From: Spirosoma fluviale
GTDB taxonomy: Bacteria; Bacteroidota; Bacteroidia; Cytophagales; Spirosomataceae
DNA: 30,887 nucleotides
Assembly (NCBI GenBank): GCA_945906915.1
Contig: CAMDSI010000006.1
Span: forward strand, 1 to 30,887
Direction of reading: 5' to 3'
Part shown: positions 1 through 7,427 of the stretch, in pieces
How positions within the stretch are numbered: the stretch's first letter is position 1
Layout: each line of letters begins with the position of its first letter
The notes under the pieces: generated by a model
The model's database searches: none
What the model was told of the DNA's origin: nothing
The model's input: only the letters and a program-made list of their open reading frames with translations
Translations under genes and position numbers: made by a program

Positions 1-83
1 CGAGTCGCCCAAACTTTACCATAGGGACGATCTTGCGCATTCGTTAGAAACGGAAGAATAAGAAGTAGGAATAATTTTTTCAT
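1..83 (-). CDS. Secreted protein of unknown function, N-terminus only
   Basis: An ATG at 83-81 on the minus strand opens a frame that runs off the left edge of the window. The visible 27 residues start with MKK, then a run of Leu/Ile/Phe and an N-A-Q cleavage-like site, so this is a typical Bacteroidota Sec signal peptide. The mature protein would begin near QDRPYGKVW. Too little is present to name the family. The gene lies downstream of the efflux operon terminator in the same orientation and is probably transcribed separately. Confidence 0.6.
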   Translation of the reverse strand, partial: MKKLFLLLILPFLTNAQDRPYGKVWAT

Positions 84-151
84 AGCGTTGATTTTGAAAG
101 GGTAAATTAGTGGATAGAGAGGGGAAAAACAAGAGTGACTGTAGGGGAAGC

Positions 152-184
152 TAGTCCGAAGTCCGGAGGGAGAGAGTCCGGAGG
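152..184. repeat. Degenerate copy of the TAGTC/hairpin repeat family
   Basis: TAGTCCGAAGTCCGGAGG (152-169) is followed by a second AGTCCGGAGG (175-184). The 10-mer AGTCCGGAGG also ends the plus-strand hairpin array at 28605-28614, where it follows TTAGTC. TCCG/CGGA arms can pair around a five-base loop. The copy is short and decayed, and it is linked to the array only by these matches. Confidence 0.45.
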
Positions 185-201
185 ATGCAACACATTTAGC
201 T

Positions 202-237
202 AAAACAAAAAACCCCTAGACCTACGCCCAGGGGTTT
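202..237 (-). terminator. Rho-independent terminator of the efflux operon
   Basis: On the minus strand the arms AAACCCCT (237-230) and AGGGGTTT (217-210) form an 8-bp stem with a 12-base loop, followed by a T-rich run (212-202). It sits 25 bases after the stop codon of the RND pump gene, in the orientation that would end the tetR-tolC-MFP-RND transcript. Confidence 0.85.
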
Positions 238-261
238 CTGCATTCTTGAACCTAATATAAA

Positions 262-3200
262 TTACACTGTCTTAGTAAACCATTTTTGCTTGATGCGCTC
301 CGAGATGTAATACATACATGGAACGATTACAAGGGTTAAAACGGTAGAGAATGTTAATCCGAATATGATTGTCCAGGCTAAAATTCCCCAGAAAGCCGCG
401 GAATCAGAACCGATGAAAATATGCGGATCTAATTCGGTGAATAGGGTTACAAAGTCGATGCTTAAGCCTAAGGCCAAAGGAATCAATCCCAATACCGCCG
501 CCGAAGCCGTCAACAATACCGGAGTTAAGCGAATTCCACCACCTTCAATGATCGCCTCCTTCAAGTCATAACCGCGCTTAAAGCGAAGTTCCTCAATGAA
601 TTCGATCAAAAGAATTCCATTTTTCACTACGATACCTGCCAGTGCGATGATACCTACGCCGGACATAATCACGGAGAAAGTCATCCCGAACGCCATGAAG
701 CCTAATAAGACACCGATTAACGATAATAAGATCGTTGCGAAGATGATTAAAGGTTTCACCGCAGAGTTGAACTGCGTTGCTAGAATTAAGTAGATTAAAA
801 CTAAAGCCGCTAAGAAGGCCACGGCTAAGAAGGCGCCGGATTCTTTTTGGTCCTCTTGCTCCCCGCCCATGCGAATTTTGTATCCCTGAGGAACGTCGAT
901 TTCTTCAAAAAGCGTGGTTAATTCGCCCACGATTTCATTCGCATTATAGCCTTGAATCACATCAGAACCTAGGGTGATGATGCGCTCTTGGTTTTTACGA
1001 TTGATTTGGCTGAAGGAAGTAGCATAGTGAATATCTGCGATTGAATTCAAAGGAACTTGGCGCAAGGCGCCGCCCATGTTCATGTCGCGGTAAGTAATAT
1101 TCATTTGCAAAAGCTTCTCTGTTTGGTTGCGAGAATCTCCTTTCAATCGCAATTGTATCGGGTATTCATCTTTTACATCGCGAAATTTCGAGATTTCTGC
1201 ACCGAATAAACCGGTACGTACCGCCATTGCTACCTGCGCTGAGGAGATACCCTCGCGAGACGCTTTTTCGCGGTTAACGTCGATGATGATTTCGGGCTTG
1301 TTTGTTACCAGGTCAGATTTCAATTCTTGAATACCTTGGATGCCTGCTTTCGTGATCGAAGCTCGCACCTTCTTCTCTAGATCTTGCAAAACAGAGAATT
1401 CATCCCCCGCGATCTCAATCGAAATAGGCTTGCCAGTAGGGGGCCCGTTCCGCTCGCGTTCGATGGCAAGCTCGACACCCGGTAGCGGACTTTTGGCAAA
1501 ATCTGCCTGAATCTCCGTTAAAACATCCCCGGTTTTAATGCCGTCTCGTAATTGTAATTTCTCAAACGCAATCGTCACCTTACTCTTATGTGGAGTAGCG
1601 CCACGGTCTGGTTGCATCGGATCGCCGGCGTTTTTTCCTACGTTCGAAATGATCGAATTGACAATTTTACCATAACCTTGTTTTTGAATAAAGGCAGAAA
1701 CCCGCTTTTCGATCACCTTAGTCACGGAATCCGTTACGACCGCATCTGTTCCGATCGGGTTTTTGGCATAAATATAAATGTAATCAGGATCTCCAAAAGG
1801 GAAGAAAACCACCTTAGGCTTCACGATACCCATTAAAGCGATCGTAAAAACCAACAAAAAGAAGGCTGCAATAGTCGCATAAATCGGACGCATACCCGTT
1901 AAAACCCATGAAATTAACTTGCAGTAATTCGTCTTAAAATTAGGTAAGGTAGTCTCCTGGAATGGCACGATTAACTTCGGAGTGATCACAAAGTGATTTA
2001 ATACATATAAGAGTAGACATAAAACTAAGAAGTTTCCAAAGCCAAAGTGACCCAAGCCGAAGCCCATCACATACCCGAAAACGGCTAAACTCAACAAGAT
2101 GAAAACGGTGCGACGGATGTCCGAGAACGTCGGATTCTTCACATCATTTGCCTCTTCATCGTGACGCTTCATAAACGTAATCGCGAATACCGGGTTCATC
2201 ACATAGGCCACAAAAAGTGACGCAAAAAGCGTGATGATCAACGTGATAGGCAAGTATTTCATGAACTCCCCCACAATTCCTGGCCAGAATAATAAAGGCA
2301 AGAAAGGCGAAATCGTCGTTAATGTTCCGGACAATACGGGAATAAATACTTCCGAAGCGGCTAATTTTACCGACTCCGTAATCGTTAATTTTTTGAAATT
2401 ATTGAACAAACGGTGCGCGTTCTCGATGACCACAATCGCATCATCCACCACAATACCTAAGCCTAAAAGGAAACCGAAAAGAACGATAGTATTTAAGCTG
2501 AAGTCCAGCGAAGGCATGAATAAGAAGGTCAATAAAGCCGATAATGGCACGGAAAGACCCACAAACACGGCGTCTCTAACGCCCATAAAGAACATTAATA
2601 CGATCACCACAAAGAGGAAACCTAGGACTACCGTATTAATTAAATCCGCTAATTCGCCTCGCGTACGCTCCGATTGATCGGCCGTCGTTGTTACCGTTAA
2701 ACCAGCAGGAAAGCGCGTTTCTTTGAACTCATCGATCGTCTTTTCGATACGATCTGCCGCCTCGATTAAGTTAGCACCACTTCGTTTGATCACGTTTAGC
2801 GTAATAACCGATTTGTTGTTTAAACGCGCAAAGTCTTGCTTCTCCTCGTAGCTGTCTTTTACTTCAGCCACGTCTTTTAAACGAACGCGCGCGCCTGTTG
2901 AAGAACCGACCATCAGGTTCGCTAATTGATCGATATTCTTGAATTCTCCCGTCACACGAAGTGAACGACGCACACCATCTACGGCTAAATCACCACCCGA
3001 GATATTCACGTTTTCGCCTTGAACGGCTGATTGAATATCATAGAAGGTTAAACCATAGCTTTGCATTTTGTACAAATCCAGGTTGATTTGGATTTCTCTT
3101 TTCAAAGCTCCGATGATGTCCACGCGGTTAATTTCCGGCATCCCCTCGATCTCATCTTGTAAATCCTCTGCATATTTCTTCAACTTATCGAGCGGATAAT

Positions 3201-3690
3201 CGCCGGCGATGTTGATGTTCATGATGGGGAATTCCGAGAAGTTGACCTCAGCTACGGAAGGCTCGCGGGTTAAATCTTTGGGCAAATCAGCGATCGCTTT
3301 ATCCACCGCATCTTGCGTCCGCTGTTTAGCGACGGGCACAGTGACGTCAGTATTAAATTCGACGATGATCACGGAAATATCTTGTAAAGCGTTTGATTTG
3401 ACGCGCTTTACACCCGTGATGGATTTGATTTGCTTTTCGATCGGTTTATTGATCGTGTTCTCGATGTCTGATGGAGTCGTTCCAGCGTAGACCGTTTGGA
3501 TGACCATTTGAGGCACCACGATGTCCGGGAATTGCTCCTTAGGAAGTTTCGAATAGATTCCCATCCCCGCCACAAAAATGATGAAGGTGAAGATGTAAAC
3601 CGTCGTACGGTTTTGGGCTAACCAGCCCACCATGTTATATATTAAGCCTTTGCCTTCTGGCAATTGCTCATTTTTGCTATTTTTTTCCAT
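262..3690 (-). CDS. Efflux RND transporter permease, HAE1/AcrB-like
   Basis: Inner-membrane proton/drug antiporter subunit of a tripartite efflux pump, 1142 aa. A first membrane helix at about residues 30-48 is followed by a periplasmic porter domain, then a helix block at about 350-510. TM4 holds the paired aspartates D416 and D417 (GIVVDDAIVVIEN) expected for proton relay in hydrophobe/amphiphile RND pumps. The second half has another porter domain (about 625-950) and a C-terminal helix block with GIVVKNGILLIEF (about 1019-1031). Two extra hydrophobic stretches lie between the halves at about 527-568, so it is longer than the usual 1030-1050 aa. The start is 7 bases after the out-of-frame stop of the adaptor gene, which implies one operon. 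The substrate cannot be read from sequence. A metal-type CusA pump is less likely. Confidence 0.93.
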   Translation of the reverse strand: MEKNSKNEQLPEGKGLIYNMVGWLAQNRTTVYIFTFIIFVAGMGIYSKLPKEQFPDIVVPQMVIQTVYAGTTPSDIENTINKPIEKQIKSITGVKRVKSNALQDISVIIVEFNTDVTVPVAKQRTQDAVDKAIADLPKDLTREPSVAEVNFSEFPIMNINIAGDYPLDKLKKYAEDLQDEIEGMPEINRVDIIGALKREIQINLDLYKMQSYGLTFYDIQSAVQGENVNISGGDLAVDGVRRSLRVTGEFKNIDQLANLMVGSSTGARVRLKDVAEVKDSYEEKQDFARLNNKSVITLNVIKRSGANLIEAADRIEKTIDEFKETRFPAGLTVTTTADQSERTRGELADLINTVVLGFLFVVIVLMFFMGVRDAVFVGLSVPLSALLTFLFMPSLDFSLNTIVLFGFLLGLGIVVDDAIVVIENAHRLFNNFKKLTITESVKLAASEVFIPVLSGTLTTISPFLPLLFWPGIVGEFMKYLPITLIITLFASLFVAYVMNPVFAITFMKRHDEEANDVKNPTFSDIRRTVFILLSLAVFGYVMGFGLGHFGFGNFLVLCLLLYVLNHFVITPKLIVPFQETTLPNFKTNYCKLISWVLTGMRPIYATIAAFFLLVFTIALMGIVKPKVVFFPFGDPDYIYIYAKNPIGTDAVVTDSVTKVIEKRVSAFIQKQGYGKIVNSIISNVGKNAGDPMQPDRGATPHKSKVTIAFEKLQLRDGIKTGDVLTEIQADFAKSPLPGVELAIERERNGPPTGKPISIEIAGDEFSVLQDLEKKVRASITKAGIQGIQELKSDLVTNKPEIIIDVNREKASREGISSAQVAMAVRTGLFGAEISKFRDVKDEYPIQLRLKGDSRNQTEKLLQMNITYRDMNMGGALRQVPLNSIADIHYATSFSQINRKNQERIITLGSDVIQGYNANEIVGELTTLFEEIDVPQGYKIRMGGEQEDQKESGAFLAVAFLAALVLIYLILATQFNSAVKPLIIFATILLSLIGVLLGFMAFGMTFSVIMSGVGIIALAGIVVKNGILLIEFIEELRFKRGYDLKEAIIEGGGIRLTPVLLTASAAVLGLIPLALGLSIDFVTLFTELDPHIFIGSDSAAFWGILAWTIIFGLTFSTVLTLVIVPCMYYISERIKQKWFTKTV

Positions 3691-3697
3691 TTTCTAC

Positions 3698-4806
3698 TTA
3701 GAACGAGATGGCTGTACCATCCACTAAATCTTGAAATCCTTGAACAATGATTGATTCGCCTGCCTTAAGACCGCTTGTGATCTCCGCCTGACCGTTATAC
3801 GTTAAACCGATGGTCACTTGACGTGCGCGGGCTACTTTTTTGCCATTCCTTCTACCGCCACATACACTAAATCCCCTTTTTCGGTTTTTTGGATGATGTT
3901 TTCGCTGATCACGATCGCGTTTTTCTTCGAAGTATCGTTGATGTTGATCACCGCTAACAAGTTCGGCTTTAATTCTCCACCTGTGTTCGGGATGCGTGCT
4001 TCGATGTCAAACGTACGTGTTAAAGGATTGACGATTTTAGAAACCAACGAGATGCGCGCCTTCAATTCTTTGTTTAAATCCGGGAATTTGATGCTGATTT
4101 CGTCGCCTTGCTTTACGGTTCCTACGTAGGAATCAGCGATTTTAGCAGAGATTTTCAAGTTGCCTAAGTTCACGATTTGAACGATAGGCACGCCTGGAGC
4201 GCCCATTTCACCCGCTTTTTGGCGAACTAATTCGATCGTTCCTGAGATCGGAGCCGTTACGCGAGAAAGTCCTAATTGCGCTTTCAAGGTGACGATTCTT
4301 TTCTCTAAAGACTCCATGTTCGACTTCGCGCTCAAAAACTGAACTTCCGTTCCGATCTGTTGATCCCAAAGCGCTTTCTGTTTAGTAAAGATGGTCTTAG
4401 CTAAAGATAATTGTTGGCGAACCTCTTCTACCGATTCTTTTAAGATGTTATTATCTAAAGTAGCAATCAACTGCCCTTTCGATACCGATTGCCCCGCCAC
4501 AACTGGCAAAGTCAAAATCACACCACCCGTTTGCGGGCTAACTAAAACCGTGTTTTCCGCTACCACATTTCCTTGCGCCTCTACGAAGTGCTGGAAGTTT
4601 TGTGCCACTAAAGGGCTCACGCTTACGGCGATTACTTTGGCAGCCGCTTTATCTGCAGGCGTACCGACTTCTTTTTCTAAAGCAGCGATTTTCGACTGTA
4701 TTTCTTTTTCCTGACTCTTTAAGTCAGCTAATTCTTGCTTCTTGTCTTTTGATCCGCAGGCTGCGAATAAAATGATTCCACTTAGGAGGATGGCTATTTT
4801 TTTCAT
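3698..4806 (-). CDS. RND efflux membrane fusion (adaptor) lipoprotein, interrupted by a -1 frameshift
   Basis: Periplasmic adaptor joining the RND pump to the TolC-like channel. The open frame from ATG 4806 encodes 324 aa: a lipoprotein signal with Cys17 (LFAAC), a coiled-coil stretch, a biotinyl-lipoyl half motif (VVAGQSVSKGQLIATLD), an alpha-hairpin (about 130-180) and beta-barrel segments. It stops at TAG 3834-3832, directly after A AAA AAG. Reading on in the -1 frame gives 45 more residues (VARARQVTIGLTYNGQ...AISF) to TAA 3700-3698. These match the membrane-proximal end expected of this family (ITSGLKAGESIIVQG). The full product would be about 369 aa, a normal length. TolC ends 7 bases upstream and RND starts 7 bases downstream. 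The break may be programmed slippage, a real indel or a homopolymer error. Confidence 0.85.
3832..3841 (-). promoter_or_regulatory. Candidate -1 slippery site with adjacent stop codon
   Basis: On the minus strand the codons read GCA AAA AAG TAG. The heptamer A AAA AAG (3841-3835) is in the phase needed for tandem -1 slippage and is the same heptamer used by Escherichia coli dnaX. A TAG stop follows at once. A purine-rich AGAAGGA (3853-3847) lies 5 bases upstream. I see no strong stem just downstream. A seventh A would restore the frame equally well, so the call remains tentative. Confidence 0.45.
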
Positions 4807-4813
4807 GTTTCTC

Positions 4814-6154
4814 TTAGTCTATGTATAGTGTACCGTTTGCTTTTTCTACTTCTACTTTGGCAATCAACGCATTGTATAATGCGGTAAAATAATTCGCTTG
4901 TGATTCTTTAATCGATGACTCTGCGTTCAATACCTCTAGGTTCGATCCTACCCCTTGCTGGTATTTCACCCGTGTCACACGAGAAATCTCATTCGCTAAA
5001 TCTAGGTTCGCCTTTTGTTCTTTCATGGATTCCAAAGCGTTCTTCATCGTAATGCTCGCCTGTGTGCGTTGCATGTCGATGGACGACTTTAGCAAGCCAT
5101 AGGACTGGCGCACCTTTTGCAAGTTGTTAGCCGATTGTACCGCCTTGTATTTCTTAGAGAATCCGTCAAAAATAGGGATCTGCAAAGACATCGTGATGGC
5201 GGCATTATCGAACCAAGGTTTGTTGACTAAATCGCTGAATGCGTTCGCTCCCGCGTTATAACCATAGTTTGCATTCAATAGTAAACGGGGCATATAACCA
5301 GCCTTGATGCTCTTTAGATCTAATTCCGCTAGGTTTTCTTGCGTTTGCAAGATGGAATATTCGATGCGATTCGCGTAGCTAAACTCACCTGCCGCGTTCG
5401 TGTTAAATGTCGCTAATTCAATTTTCTCTAAACTCTCGGTGATTGCGATAGGTTCTTCCATTGGATAGCCCATTTGGAATTTCAATAAGGAATAGCTCAA
5501 TTCTTGCAGGCGATTCACGTTCTCTACTTCCGTACGTAAATTATTCGCTTGTACATCCAAACGCTGCACATCGATTTTCTCCACGAAACCTTGTTGATTT
5601 AAAGCGCGCGTCTCTTTTAAAAGCGTATCCAGGCGGGCTACATTCAAGCGCAATAAACCGATGCGTTTCTCATTCACCATAATCCCAAAATAAGCCTTCG
5701 TCACATTCTCCGCCACTTGTTGCTTCGACTGCGTCACTGACTTCACGGCTAAATCTTTGTATACGGAGGAAGCCTTCAAGCCTAATAAATAAGAACCATC
5801 AAATACCAATTGGCTCAAACCCACGTTCGCAAAACCCGAATTATCTACCCCAAATTTCGCCGCGATCAATTCTCCCTCTGCCGCAGCAGGATTGAAGATT
5901 CTGGCTGGGATGAATACACGTTGCAAGATCAGGTTGTTTGTTAGAGCGAGTGAACCATTGACTTGTGGTAAGCCGATTGCTTTGATCTCGTTGATCTTCG
6001 CACTTGCGTTCTGCAAGTCGATTTGGCTATTTTTTACCTGCACCTGATGCGTAATGGCATAGTCCACGGCCTGCTTTAGGCTGAAGGTTTGCGCATTTAC
6101 GGCCAAGGAGGCTAGTAAAAATAGACCGGCATAAATTTTTCTTAGGCGGATCAT
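4814..6154 (-). CDS. TolC family outer membrane efflux protein
   Basis: Outer-membrane channel partner of the RND pump, 446 aa. A signal peptide (MIRLRKIYAGLFLLASLAVNAQ) precedes the TolC duplicated fold: amphipathic alpha-helical segments such as VDYAITHQVQVKNSQIDLQNASAKINEI, with beta-strand parts rich in Asn and aromatic residues. The C-terminal helix region, with GVGSNLEVLNAESSIKESQANY, is typical of OMF proteins. Its start overlaps the tetR stop by four bases (ATGA), which implies translational coupling, and it ends 7 bases before the adaptor gene. The regulator-first order within one operon suggests autoregulation. Confidence 0.92.
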   Translation of the reverse strand: MIRLRKIYAGLFLLASLAVNAQTFSLKQAVDYAITHQVQVKNSQIDLQNASAKINEIKAIGLPQVNGSLALTNNLILQRVFIPARIFNPAAAEGELIAAKFGVDNSGFANVGLSQLVFDGSYLLGLKASSVYKDLAVKSVTQSKQQVAENVTKAYFGIMVNEKRIGLLRLNVARLDTLLKETRALNQQGFVEKIDVQRLDVQANNLRTEVENVNRLQELSYSLLKFQMGYPMEEPIAITESLEKIELATFNTNAAGEFSYANRIEYSILQTQENLAELDLKSIKAGYMPRLLLNANYGYNAGANAFSDLVNKPWFDNAAITMSLQIPIFDGFSKKYKAVQSANNLQKVRQSYGLLKSSIDMQRTQASITMKNALESMKEQKANLDLANEISRVTRVKYQQGVGSNLEVLNAESSIKESQANYFTALYNALIAKVEVEKANGTLYID

Positions 6155-6756
6155 TCGTTTAAATTGTTTTGGTAAGATGTGTAAAGTGTTAAACCTTTTT
6201 CGGTCAAAATGCCTCGCATGAAAATGTCCATCAGCGTTAGCTGGGTGTCATACAAGGATAATTTATTGTTGGGATAAAAATTAGGGTTGAAGGCTAAATC
6301 CACTTCGGCCATCCGTAAGCGCGCTAATAATTCGAAGTCAATATCATTTCTGAAGTACCCGAATTGCGCTCCCTTTTTAAAGTCAGCAATCAGGTTTTTG
6401 TGAATGCATTTTTCGCCATGCTCGGCGAAAAGTTGATAAGCATTCGGAAAGTATTTTTGGATTTCGTACAGAAGACGCGGGTTCATCTGCGTGAATAAAT
6501 CCTTTGTCATCTCGAAAGACTTAAATATCTTTTCGATTACATTCGGATATAGCCTATCGAGCTCTTCCCATTTCACATCGTCCAGTTCAATGAAGGTTTT
6601 AACGACCTCGTAAACCATGGAATCTTTATCCGGAAAATGTTGATAAATCGTTTTTTTGGAAATGCCTAATTCGCTCGCAATCGCATCCATCGTCACGGTC
6701 TTGACACCGTAGCGGAAGAATAATTCAGTTCCTTTTTCTAGAATGCGCGATTTCAT
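6151..6756 (-). CDS. TetR/AcrR family transcriptional regulator
   Basis: 201 aa. The N-terminal helix-turn-helix (about residues 20-55) shows the family pattern VTMDAIASELGISKKTIYQHFPDKDSMVYEVV. The C-terminal ligand-binding region is all-helical and not recognisable in detail. It is the first gene of the tetR-tolC-MFP-RND operon and overlaps tolC by ATGA. By analogy with AcrR-type repressors it probably represses its own operon until a pump substrate binds. A perfect inverted repeat overlapping the promoter just upstream is the obvious candidate operator. Confidence 0.92.
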   Translation of the reverse strand: MKSRILEKGTELFFRYGVKTVTMDAIASELGISKKTIYQHFPDKDSMVYEVVKTFIELDDVKWEELDRLYPNVIEKIFKSFEMTKDLFTQMNPRLLYEIQKYFPNAYQLFAEHGEKCIHKNLIADFKKGAQFGYFRNDIDFELLARLRMAEVDLAFNPNFYPNNKLSLYDTQLTLMDIFMRGILTEKGLTLYTSYQNNLNE

Positions 6757-6784
6757 TTGCTAAGCCCGTTGATTTATCGGGAAG

Positions 6785-6815
6785 CAAAACTATGGAAACT
6801 TTCAGAGATTACAAA
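6785..6815 (-). promoter_or_regulatory. Bacteroidota-type promoter of the efflux operon
   Basis: On the minus strand TTTG (6815-6812) and TAGTTTTG (6792-6785) are separated by 19 bases. They match the Bacteroidota -33 TTTG and -7 TAnnTTTG elements at the expected spacing. Transcription would start near 6778, about 22 bases before the tetR ATG. Confidence 0.75.
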
Positions 6816-6819
6816 GTTT
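6796..6819. promoter_or_regulatory. Inverted repeat, candidate TetR operator
   Basis: AAACTTT (6796-6802) and AAAGTTT (6813-6819) are perfect inverted 7-mers with a 10-base spacer. The repeat covers the -33 element of the tetR promoter, so a bound dimer would block RNA polymerase. Assignment to this TetR protein is inferred from position. Confidence 0.5.
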
Positions 6820-6858
6820 TCTTGTATTATTTTTAGATAACCGAATGGTTAAATCTGA

Positions 6859-7362
6859 TTAACGGCCAAAATCATCCTGCAAGCGGACGATATCCGATTC
6901 ATCCGACGGATGCTCCACATCCGTATGTTGCCAAATCTCCGTCACGACTCCCCAGTTGTCTAAACCGACTAAGCGGTGTCGCATGCCCGTAGGCAACGTG
7001 ATTAAATCACCCTCTTGATAAACGCCTGGAGCAGATTGCTCATCCGTGCCTGAAATGACAACCCCCACCGGACCCGAATTCACCGTCCAAACTTCCGCTC
7101 TGCGGAAATGGTATTGCCAAGACAAACGCTTCTCAGGTGCCACTACTAAGAACTTAGGGCTCAGTTTTTGGGTAATCTGAATCGCATCCATGGAAAGCTG
7201 AGGAAAGAATTGTGCGGCAAACTTCGCCGCCTGTGTTTCATCTAACACAAAGAAACCTCCCCAGGGGCGGTTGTGATCTTTGTCAATAATCGTATAGCCT
7301 TGAGAGATGATATACGCCTCGACTTGAGCGAAGACTTCTGAAGCAGGTGTGGTTAAATTCAT
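6859..7362 (-). CDS. Cupin-fold protein, sugar-phosphate isomerase-like
   Basis: About 167 aa from ATG 7362. The frame is open to 7416, but that extension would run through the strong terminator hairpin at 7374-7404, so I reject it. The C-terminal half carries a cupin pattern: RLSWQYHFRRAEVWTVNSG, then EGDLITLPTGMRHRLVG. This resembles the C-terminal cupin of type II mannose-6-phosphate isomerase. The N-terminal part (PWGGFFVLDE) also recalls that family. Similar Bacteroidota proteins are often labelled phosphoheptose or phosphomannose isomerase, but the enzymatic activity is not proven by the sequence. It follows the Gfo/Idh/MocA gene but is separated from it by a terminator. Confidence 0.7.
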   Translation of the reverse strand: MNLTTPASEVFAQVEAYIISQGYTIIDKDHNRPWGGFFVLDETQAAKFAAQFFPQLSMDAIQITQKLSPKFLVVAPEKRLSWQYHFRRAEVWTVNSGPVGVVISGTDEQSAPGVYQEGDLITLPTGMRHRLVGLDNWGVVTEIWQHTDVEHPSDESDIVRLQDDFGR

Positions 7363-7373
7363 AGTACAAAAAT

Positions 7374-7404
7374 AAAAAAAAGACGGGAGAGCATCCCGTC
7401 TTTT
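7374..7404 (-). terminator. Strong rho-independent terminator after the oxidoreductase gene
   Basis: AAAAGACGGGA (7378-7388) and TCCCGTCTTTT (7394-7404) form an 11-bp stem with a five-base loop. On the minus strand it is followed by a continuous T run. It lies 24 bases after the stop of the Gfo/Idh/MocA gene and just upstream of the cupin gene start. Confidence 0.9.
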
Positions 7405-7427
7405 CAATAAAATCAAGTTAAAACTTA

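Noticed and set aside
2231..2677. 148-codon open frame on the plus strand inside the RND pump gene
   Set aside because: Antisense to a clear, conserved coding region. Its composition is a shadow of the pump codons and no family is recognisable.
7363..7416. N-terminal extension of the cupin protein
   Set aside because: It would translate through the terminator hairpin of the upstream gene. ATG 7362 gives a natural N-terminus.
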